10,854 nucleotides of DNA from contig VIKJ01000073.1 of the NCBI GenBank assembly GCA_008080615.1, positions 1-10,854 on the forward strand, written 5' to 3'. The position numbers were made by a program, and so were the translations under genes. Below the pieces are notes generated by a model. That model was given only the letters and a program-made list of their open reading frames with translations. It was not told the origin of the DNA and did no database searches. This DNA is from Chitinophagaceae bacterium. Lineage in GTDB: Bacteria; Bacteroidota; Bacteroidia; Chitinophagales; Chitinophagaceae. Positions 4,730 to 10,854 of the stretch are shown here, piece after piece (position 1 is the stretch's first letter; the number at the start of each line of letters is the position of its first letter).

Positions 4730-5490
4730 TTGGTGCAGTTGTATTTCTATTCCTTGCAGGATTGGTTGTTTATTTTGTAATAGCCTATCAAAATCGTCAA
4801 AACTTAAATGAAAAAGAAAAAGAAAACATGCAATTCGCATTTGAACAGGAAATATTAAAAACCGAAATGGAGGTTAAAGAACAAACACTCCAAACAATTG
4901 CTACTGACCTACATGATAATATAGGTCAATTGCTTAGTTTAACGCATGCAACGCTATCTTCTATCAACTTACAAGATCAACCAAAATCGGAACAGAAAAT
5001 TGCAACTGCACTTAATTTTGTAAATACTTCTGTGAAAGACTTACGCCAATTAGCTAAATTATTACACGCAGAAAATTTATTACAACAAGGCCTAGTTAAA
5101 GCCATTGAGCAAGAAGTAAATTGGTTGGAAAAAACAGGTCAATTTGATATACAATTTTTGAATCATCTAGAAAAAGAATTACCTATTTCCAGTAATAAAT
5201 CCTTATTCATATTCCGTCTTATTCAAGAAACCATTAGCAATATCATTAAACATGCAGAAGCCAATAAAATTAGTATTGAAATTGGCCTATCTAATAAACT
5301 GTTCTATTGCAAAGTAATTGATGATGGAAAGGGTTTCGATATAACCAAAATAGCTGAACAAAAAGATAGAGGTTTGGGAATAAGCAATATGAAAAAAAGG
5401 GCCGCACTTATTGGTGGAAAACTAGACATCAATTCATGCCCCAATGAGGGCACCACCATTTATATAGAAGTTCCTTATGAAAATGAATAA
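4687..5490 (+). CDS. Sensor histidine kinase, NarX/HisKA_3 type
   Basis: From a TTG at 4687 this is a 267-residue membrane-bound kinase; an in-frame ATG at 4624 would add 21 residues. Numbered from 4624: one membrane helix (about 29-54), a charged coiled linker (59-92), a HisKA_3 dimerisation and phosphotransfer helix with phosphoacceptor H97 in TDLHDNIGQ, an N-box with N206 in RLIQETISNIIKHAE, a G1 box DDGKGFD (233-239) and a G2 box RGLGISNMKKRA (249-260). All catalytic boxes are present. I prefer 4687 because the extra residues merely overlap the last helix of the upstream gene in another frame, and LQAQINQYI leads directly into the membrane helix. It should phosphorylate the overlapping response regulator. 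Confidence 0.85.
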   Translation: MQAQINQYIITGIVIGAVVFLFLAGLVVYFVIAYQNRQNLNEKEKENMQFAFEQEILKTEMEVKEQTLQTIATDLHDNIGQLLSLTHATLSSINLQDQPKSEQKIATALNFVNTSVKDLRQLAKLLHAENLLQQGLVKAIEQEVNWLEKTGQFDIQFLNHLEKELPISSNKSLFIFRLIQETISNIIKHAEANKISIEIGLSNKLFYCKVIDDGKGFDITKIAEQKDRGLGISNMKKRAALIGGKLDINSCPNEGTTIYIEVPYENE

Positions 5491-6115
5491 CCCAACTATA
5501 CAAATTGCGATGGTAGATGATCATGCTATGTTTCGCTCTGGCATTGCATCTTTACTTACCGAATACAATGATATTGAAATTGTGTTTCAAGCGAATAATG
5601 GCGTAGATATGCAAAATAAAATTGCTTTATCGTCTAACATTCAGGCCATTCTTATGGATATTAATATGCCGCATATGGATGGATATGCTGCCACTGCATG
5701 GTTAAACCTACATTATCCGCATATTCAAGTGTTGGCATTAAGTATGTACGACGAAGAAGTAGCTATCATAAAAATGCTCAAAGCAGGTGCTCATGGTTAT
5801 ATTTTAAAGGAGGCCGAAATAGGAGAATTACATAAAGCCATTTTGCAAATAGTAGAAAAAGGATTTTATACCAATGATATCGTTACTGGCAATATGATTA
5901 AGAATTTTCACCAAAAAGATATTTCACCATCACATTCGCTTCAATTATCAGATAAGGAAATTTTATTTTTACAATTATGTGCCAGTGAACTCACTTATAA
6001 AGAAATGGCCGATCAATTAGATATAGCTGTTAGAAGTGTAGACAATTATAGCCGAAATTTATTTGAGAAAACAGGCTGTAAAAGCAGAGTGGGTTTGGTT
6101 TTATGGGGTCTATGA
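5477..6115 (+). CDS. NarL/FixJ-family response regulator
   Basis: The protein has 212 residues: an N-terminal receiver domain (about 7-125) and a C-terminal LuxR HTH (about 155-210). The receiver has the acidic pair D14/D15 in MVDDH, the phosphoacceptor D61 in ILMDINMP, S89 in ALSMYDE and K111 in YILKEAE, so it should be functional. The HTH has LSDKEILFLQLCASE and the recognition part SVDNYSRNLFEKTG. The recognition helix differs clearly from the TVK.HNK type of the small HTH proteins at the left of the window. The gene overlaps the kinase by 14 nt (start 5477, kinase stop 5490); a second ATG at 5483 is possible. It is the output half of a two-component system; its target genes are not visible. 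Confidence 0.92.
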   Translation: MKMNNPTIQIAMVDDHAMFRSGIASLLTEYNDIEIVFQANNGVDMQNKIALSSNIQAILMDINMPHMDGYAATAWLNLHYPHIQVLALSMYDEEVAIIKMLKAGAHGYILKEAEIGELHKAILQIVEKGFYTNDIVTGNMIKNFHQKDISPSHSLQLSDKEILFLQLCASELTYKEMADQLDIAVRSVDNYSRNLFEKTGCKSRVGLVLWGL

Positions 6116-6200
6116 ATTAATATAAGTATTATACATACATTTTAGATTGATTGAAAGGGCAAAGTGATGAAACAAATCCTATACATCAAACAAAACATTA

Positions 6201-8031
6201 CTACCACCCTTTACTAGTATCCCGTTTAATAGTTGTATCTTCTATTATTTGAACTGGCGTTGAAGCAATGGTGAATACTTCATTGATCTTTTGCATATCT
6301 CCACAATTGGTATCTGCACGTTTTAATGCCAATGAATATCGCCCTGCTGGAATATTGTCGAACAAGCCAGTTGTATTACTATACACTTGATTGTTCATCA
6401 GATTAGTTAAAATATACTGTAAGGCAATTTTAGTATCTGTAACTGAAAATTGTAAGATACCATTCTTTGCATCTTCTGAAGTTGCAGGTATATTTTTAGT
6501 CATTTTCACTTCTACTTCTAATACATATTCTTCAATTCTAATTCTCTTTTCAACAGGCTTACATTTATCACTGTTATTTGAATATACCGCTATATTATAA
6601 TCTCCTTCAGACAAATTATTAAACATCCAGGTGGGTAAATTGGTAAAGTCAGATTTAAATATTTCTTTATTATTGTCTCGCTTTACTAGTACGTACTTAA
6701 ATGGCCCTACCCCTTGGGCAATATTCACTGTAAATGATCCATTAGGCGTTTCTGAGCAACTGGTTTTAACTATATTGGTTATATTAATTTTAGCTGCTGC
6801 AGGCTCAGTTAAAATTGCTGAAAGTTCTAATTTATTATTACATGAATCTAAAATTTGAATACTGTACTTACCAGCATTTAGTCCACTAAAAACAATTGTA
6901 CGTTCCTTCATATTTACTGTACCTACCTGAGGCAAAATGGTTGCTCTTAAGCCAGCAGGATTACCTCCCCTAACAGATACAGTAACAGATCCATCATTTA
7001 ATCCATTACAAGTTACCGCAGTAATTGCCTTTAGCTACGCCCATAAACTGTGCTGAACCATCTGTGCTCTTTACAATTTTATCCGTTGGTTTTAATTGTA
7101 ATAAATAGTTGTTAGTAAACCCTTTTATATTACTAATATGTACTATCCCATCATTGCTATCTCTACAAGTATTTTCTACAATTATATCCGCTAATTTTAA
7201 TGAAGGTGCAGAAGGCATAAAAACAAATGATTTAGTTACTGGAGTTCCCAACTCTGTTCCTACCATCAGCATTACCCGAACATTTATTTTTTGATTAACG
7301 GATGGCTCTTGCTTAACCACATCTAACAATGACATTAATAACTCAGGTGATGCTGTAGTGCTTAGCAAACTCCATTCAGAGGATCCCTCTAGTTGATATT
7401 CCCACTTATACAATACGTCTTCTTTATTGGGTAGTAATAAGGCACTAGTGGTTAGCTTAACTTTATTGTTACTGCAATATTTACCTGAGGTAATATCAGT
7501 AGTAATTCCATCTGAAGCAGGTAATGTGTATTTTACTTTATATTCTACCGAAAATGAACCTGCTGAAGTAGTTGCGTTTAATTTATTTGAGAAAACGCCA
7601 GGTTTGATATTCTTTAAATCAATCACCCACTCACCAAATTCATGCAACTTATCTTTATTAAACAAACCACTTCCATCAAAATTGCAATCCCCTTTTCTCT
7701 TATTTTTTTCAAAAGCCTCCATTTTTAGCTGAATGACCGTTCCATTACTCAAATCCCAATCAATGGGAACTAAAGGATAATCTACCATCGCATCTATTTG
7801 CTTAAAGTCTACCAAATGAAAGCAATTAAAGCCTTCTTTATCGGGATTATTTAATAATAAATTGTCTAGCTTATGAAAGAATTTTATCCTTGGATCAGTT
7901 CCTCTGTTATTGGCATATTTTAAATGAATATCGGTAATTACAATACTTACCTGAATTTTCTTTTGTGCACTTACCCTCACAATAGTGCATATAATGCTTA
8001 TTACAAGCATTAAAAGCTTAATAACTTTCAT
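6201..8031 (-). pseudogene. Secreted protein with SprB-like repeats, split by a one-base frameshift
   Basis: The gene begins at ATG 8031 with a signal peptide (residues 1-23, ending VSAQ) and reads to Y337, where the frame changes. Without the extra T on the coding strand (plus-strand A at 7020), the text continues as AVTCNGLNDGSVTV and runs to the stop at 6201, giving 609 residues. The span of 1831 bases is three times 610 plus one, which fits one inserted base. After an N-terminal domain I do not recognise come an Ig/PKD-like segment (about 165-275; YKWEYQ) and about four SprB-like repeats, each with a C...NG start and a L.xGxY end (ENTCRDSNDG, VTCNGLNDG, TSCSETPNG, EDAKNG). The protein would be at or outside the outer membrane. 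It has no clear type IX sorting domain. The site is not in a homopolymer, so a real mutation is plausible, but a read error is not excluded. Confidence 0.75.
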
Positions 8032-8053
8032 GTTTATTACTTATCTGTGTTAA

Positions 8054-8067
8054 GCCTGGGGGAGGGC
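8054..8067 (-). promoter_or_regulatory. Small C-loop hairpin before the SprB-like gene
   Basis: The minus strand reads GCCCTCCCCCAGGC. CCT pairs with AGG around exactly five C residues, and an outer G-C pair can form past one bulged C. It lies in the 39-nt gap between the beta-barrel gene and the gene starting at 8031, 23 nt before that ATG. The stem is short, so on its own it is weak; its value is that it repeats the C-loop pattern of other upstream regions here. Confidence 0.35.
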
Positions 8068-8070
8068 AAA

Positions 8071-8676
8071 TTATTTGTGTAACCTTAAACCAACATACAA
8101 CATATACAATCCTGGCCTGCTTGTTCCTTGCGTTATTTCTGAAACATCTGTAATGCCAAAATTATACCTAACTCCTGCTAATAAACGCAGCGGCAGATTC
8201 ATCTCAGCTCCAATAATACCAGATAATTCGGTGGTTTTAAATGAATTTTTTACATCTTGTTCTGTATTACCTGTTTTAGATTTCGCCGTAATCAAAAAAC
8301 CCATTTGTGGACCTGCATATGCCTTTAAAAAAGCAATTTTAGTTTGCAACAATAATGCGGGAGCTGCAACATAAGATAGATTTGTTTCGTCTACCAATCC
8401 GCCACGATATGTACCTCCCTTAGAATAAAATCCTACTTCCGTTCTGATAGACAACAATTGCCCAATCAATCTTGAATTTAGGAAAAATGAACCACCTATA
8501 TTGGTCTTGGCTTCTTCTGAAACATTGGTAGTGGCTATTTGATTATAATCCAAATTAGATCTTTGTAATCCTACAATAAAACCAACTTCCTTTCTCTTCT
8601 TAGGTTGATCTTGAGCAAAAACAACATAAGAAGTGCATGATAAACAGCATATTAAAAGGAGCTTTGTAAATTTCAT
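8071..8676 (-). CDS. Outer-membrane beta-barrel protein, PorT-like
   Basis: This 201-residue protein has a clear signal peptide (residues 1-22, ending VVFAQ). The mature part alternates short amphipathic strands, for example VGFIVGLQRSN, LLSIRTEVGFYSKGG, AFLKAYAGPQMGF, LSGIIGAEMNL and LLAGVRYNFG. It ends in the strand YMLYVGLRLHK, with an aromatic residue near the C-terminus as in barrels recognised by the BAM machinery. This pattern matches the small 8-strand OMP_b-brl_2/PorT-like families that are very common in Bacteroidota. Exact function is not predictable; no enzymatic residues are apparent. It precedes the SprB-like secreted protein by 39 nt on the same strand, so both may form an envelope operon. 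Confidence 0.8.
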   Translation of the reverse strand: MKFTKLLLICCLSCTSYVVFAQDQPKKRKEVGFIVGLQRSNLDYNQIATTNVSEEAKTNIGGSFFLNSRLIGQLLSIRTEVGFYSKGGTYRGGLVDETNLSYVAAPALLLQTKIAFLKAYAGPQMGFLITAKSKTGNTEQDVKNSFKTTELSGIIGAEMNLPLRLLAGVRYNFGITDVSEITQGTSRPGLYMLYVGLRLHK

Positions 8677-8766
8677 TGATACAATTTTATTGAAATTATT
8701 TTAAAAATATTAAATTTACAACTTAATTTATTACATTAGTTTAGATTTTTATGAAAATTTAATATT

Positions 8767-8795
8767 CCCCCCAAAAAAAAATGCCTCCCCCGGGC
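8767..8795 (+). promoter_or_regulatory. C6 run and C-loop hairpin upstream of the TPR gene
   Basis: A C6 run (8767-8772) is followed by an A9 run and then GCCTCCCCCGGGC (8783-8795). In the latter, GCCT pairs with GGGC (one U-G wobble) around a loop of five C residues. It ends 30 nt before the ATG at 8826 and is on the sense strand of that gene. The divergent gene at 8676 has no such C-run on its own sense strand. Confidence 0.35.
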
Positions 8796-8825
8796 TACAT
8801 TACATAATTTGAATCATTTCACGCA

Positions 8826-9749
8826 ATGAAAAAGAATTACTCACTATTCCTATGCATGCATTTGATGCTGTGTACGGTACATGCCCAAACTTTAAATGAC
8901 TTACTAAAAGTTGCTACCTCTAAAGTTTATTTTGACAATTTCAAAGCTGCTATTGTAGATCTGAATAAGATTATTGCTGAAAACAGCAATTCCCTTGAAG
9001 TTACACGCGCTTACTATTTGAGGGGAAGATCTTTTGCAGGATTAAAAATGAGCAAGCAAGCATTGCAAGATTATAATTATGCTATTCAATTAGATTCTAA
9101 TAATGTGGAAGCTTATAACTATAAGGGGATATTGTTTTTAGAAGAGCAAAAACCGGTAGAAGCACTCATGGCTTTTAATAATGCTATTGAAAGAAATCCA
9201 ACTTATGTGGACGCCTATAATAATAGGAGCAATGCATTATTGAAACTAAATAAACACCAGTCTGCTTTAGAAGACATCAACAAAGTATTGGCAGCATCCC
9301 CTAATAATATTGAAGCCATTTTATTATCCGCTTCTATTAAACGTTTTATGAATGATGTGAATGGGGCAATTGATGATTGCAATACAGCCATTCAAATAAA
9401 TGAATATGCTACTAAGGCCTATTTAATTAAAGCTGATATTCGATTAACCTTAGGAGATCATAAAGCAGCTATAAGTGATTTAAATAAAGCTATTGAGGTA
9501 GAAGATAGTAATGAATTTGTTTATTATCAATTGGGCAATACCTATTTAAGTATGCAAAATTTTAAAAATGCCATTAAGTTTTATAATAAAGCCATTAGCT
9601 TAAATGATCAAGATGCTTCCTTTTATTTACAAAGAGGATTGGCTAAACAAAAAATAAATGATAAACAAGGCAGTTGCGCTGATTTTACCCGCGCAGCAGA
9701 TTTGGGAAGTGCTCAAGGAAATGAATTTAAAAAAACATACTGTAAATAA
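8826..9749 (+). CDS. Secreted TPR-repeat protein
   Basis: The protein has 307 residues with a signal peptide (1-20, ending TVHA before QT). The rest is a nearly continuous array of about eight tetratricopeptide repeats of 32-34 residues (about 27-58, 62-92, 94-127, 128-161, 162-193, 196-229, 230-263 and 264-295). The usual pattern is visible, for example AYYLRGRSFAGLKMSKQALQ, AYNYKGILFLEEQKPVEALM and YYQLGNTYLSMQNFKNAIK, each followed by D/N-x-AI and a P or D/N turn. The last repeat has two cysteines near it (SCADF and TYCK). Such proteins are protein-interaction scaffolds in the periplasm; the partner is unknown. It is convergent with the racemase gene, with only 12 nt between the stops. Confidence 0.85.
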   Translation: MKKNYSLFLCMHLMLCTVHAQTLNDLLKVATSKVYFDNFKAAIVDLNKIIAENSNSLEVTRAYYLRGRSFAGLKMSKQALQDYNYAIQLDSNNVEAYNYKGILFLEEQKPVEALMAFNNAIERNPTYVDAYNNRSNALLKLNKHQSALEDINKVLAASPNNIEAILLSASIKRFMNDVNGAIDDCNTAIQINEYATKAYLIKADIRLTLGDHKAAISDLNKAIEVEDSNEFVYYQLGNTYLSMQNFKNAIKFYNKAISLNDQDASFYLQRGLAKQKINDKQGSCADFTRAADLGSAQGNEFKKTYCK

Positions 9750-9761
9750 AAGTGCAGCAAA

Positions 9762-10854
9762 TCACTCCTCAAAATAAACCCGCTTCACTCGTTGGCTAAT
9801 GCCCGTCATGATTTCATAGGAAATTGTACCAGCTGCTTGGGCTAGTTCTTGCACAGGCATATTTGCTCCAAATACTTCTACTATATCCCCAGCTTTCACG
9901 TTGGGTATATCCGTAACATCAATCATGGCCATATCCATACAAATATTACCAATGGTAGGTGCCATTGAACCATGCAAGTACAATTTACCTACCCCATTGC
10001 CCAATCTTCTACTATAACCATCTGCATAGCCAATACGCACTGTGGCGATGATGCTATCTCTGTTTACTTTACCTGCCCTGCCATAACCTACGGTTTCTCC
10101 TGCAGGTATCTTTCGCACTTGTGCTACAGTGGTTTTTAAAGTAGCTACTGTTTGTAATTTTATATTATTTGAAGAGTCAACTCCATACAACCCTATGCCC
10201 AGCCTCACCATATCAAATTGATATTCAGGATTTCTGGCTATGCCGGCAGTATTGGCAATATGTTGAATAAATGAATAACCCAGTGCCGATTGCAACATTG
10301 TACAAGCTTCAGCAAATTGATGAATCTGATGCGCAGTAAATGCATCTTGTGTAGGGTCTTCACTGGCTACTAAATGGCTCATCACCGATTTTATCATCAA
10401 CTGCTGTTGATTGGTTAATTCAGTTATTAAAGCAGCTATTTCAGCTGGCTCAAAACCCAGGCGATTCATACCCGTATTCAATTTGATATGAATAGGATAT
10501 TGTAATAACCCTTCCTTTAATAAATAGCTTTTAAATGTGTATAATAATTCAAATGAAAATATTTCGGGTTCTAAATTGTAATTGATGAGTGAATCAAAAC
10601 TATGTTCATCGGGGCTCATCACCATGATGGGCAAGTTAATCCCTGCTTTACGCAAGGCGATACCCTCATCTGCATAAGCTACTGCTAAATAATCTACTTG
10701 TTGTTGTTGCAATTTTTTAGCCACTTCTCCTGCCCCACTTCCATAACTAAATGCCTTTACCATGGCCATTAATTTAGTGCTGGGCCTTAACAAAGATTGA
10801 TACGATTTTAGATTCTGCACCATGGCAGTTAAATTGATCTCTAATACTGTTTGA
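9762..10854 (-). CDS. alr: Alanine racemase domain, partial, probable C-terminal half of a MurF-Alr fusion
   Basis: This PLP enzyme interconverts L- and D-alanine for peptidoglycan. Numbered from the internal Met at 10823: the PLP lysine is K23 in MVKAFSYGSG; R121 lies in GMNRLGF; RLGIGLYGV (207-215), R263 and catalytic Y266 in RIGYADGY, and ICMDM (294-298) are all present, so the domain looks active. The frame stays open beyond that Met to the window edge, reading QTVLEINLTA, so the start lies outside. In Bacteroidota the sequence type TVLEINL...KLMAMVKAFSYGSG is what I associate with the racemase half of MurF-Alr fusion proteins and less with stand-alone Alr; the MurF half would then lie just to the right. 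That last point is inference. Confidence 0.9.
   Translation of the reverse strand, partial: QTVLEINLTAMVQNLKSYQSLLRPSTKLMAMVKAFSYGSGAGEVAKKLQQQQVDYLAVAYADEGIALRKAGINLPIMVMSPDEHSFDSLINYNLEPEIFSFELLYTFKSYLLKEGLLQYPIHIKLNTGMNRLGFEPAEIAALITELTNQQQLMIKSVMSHLVASEDPTQDAFTAHQIHQFAEACTMLQSALGYSFIQHIANTAGIARNPEYQFDMVRLGIGLYGVDSSNNIKLQTVATLKTTVAQVRKIPAGETVGYGRAGKVNRDSIIATVRIGYADGYSRRLGNGVGKLYLHGSMAPTIGNICMDMAMIDVTDIPNVKAGDIVEVFGANMPVQELAQAAGTISYEIMTGISQRVKRVYFEE

Noticed and set aside
6391..8374. Plus-strand open frames at 6391-6600, 6631-6858, 7109-7294, 7427-7732 and 8075-8374
   Set aside because: All lie opposite the SprB-like or beta-barrel genes, which have signal peptides and domain patterns. The plus-strand products show no recognisable features.
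1..10854. CRISPR arrays, tRNA or rRNA genes, retroelements
   Set aside because: I saw no regularly spaced repeats of CRISPR type, no cloverleaf-like sequence with a TTC-A loop, no rRNA-like stretch and no reverse-transcriptase motif.

Overview
The window is AT-rich DNA from a member of the Bacteroidota, most likely of the Chitinophagaceae type. The indications are an outer-membrane beta-barrel protein, SprB-like repeat domains on a secreted protein, A-rich rather than Shine-Dalgarno-like sequence before start codons, NarL/LuxR-type two-component genes, and an alanine racemase whose sequence resembles the racemase half of the MurF-Alr fusion found in this phylum. The genus cannot be fixed from the sequence alone.

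Left part (1-2667), a regulatory island. The edge carries short direct repeats that look like the end of an IS21-like insertion sequence. Then come three very small minus-strand genes, each encoding only a LuxR-type DNA-binding domain: 144-350, 532-747 and 2177-2395. The third is interrupted by one nonsense codon. Between them, on the plus strand, lies a PAS-LuxR regulator (1324-1995). A roughly 190-nt non-coding element occurs twice (1040-1225 and 2478-2666), each time between a small HTH gene and a plus-strand gene. Both copies keep a two-tier hairpin with a C5 or C6 loop. A perfect 20-bp palindrome at 943-962 lies in the divergent intergenic region and could be an operator.

Middle (2688-6115), membrane and signalling genes. 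A small membrane-anchored or secreted protein of unknown function is followed 6 nt later by a multi-pass membrane protein. A paralogue of that membrane protein (4070-4729) overlaps a LuxR-system-type histidine kinase, which in turn overlaps a NarL/FixJ response regulator. The last three form a tightly packed unit that looks like a membrane sensor, kinase and regulator.

Right part (6201-10854), envelope genes. On the minus strand are an outer-membrane beta-barrel protein and, downstream of it, a large secreted protein with SprB-like repeats that is split by a one-base frameshift. A divergent plus-strand gene encodes a secreted TPR protein. A minus-strand alanine racemase domain runs off the right edge.

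The most unusual signal is a recurring run of five or six C residues on the sense strand of the upstream regions of six genes. In five cases it lies in the loop of a possible hairpin, and the stems differ in sequence while keeping their pairing. Together with the duplicated structured element, this suggests an RNA-level control motif that I do not recognise.
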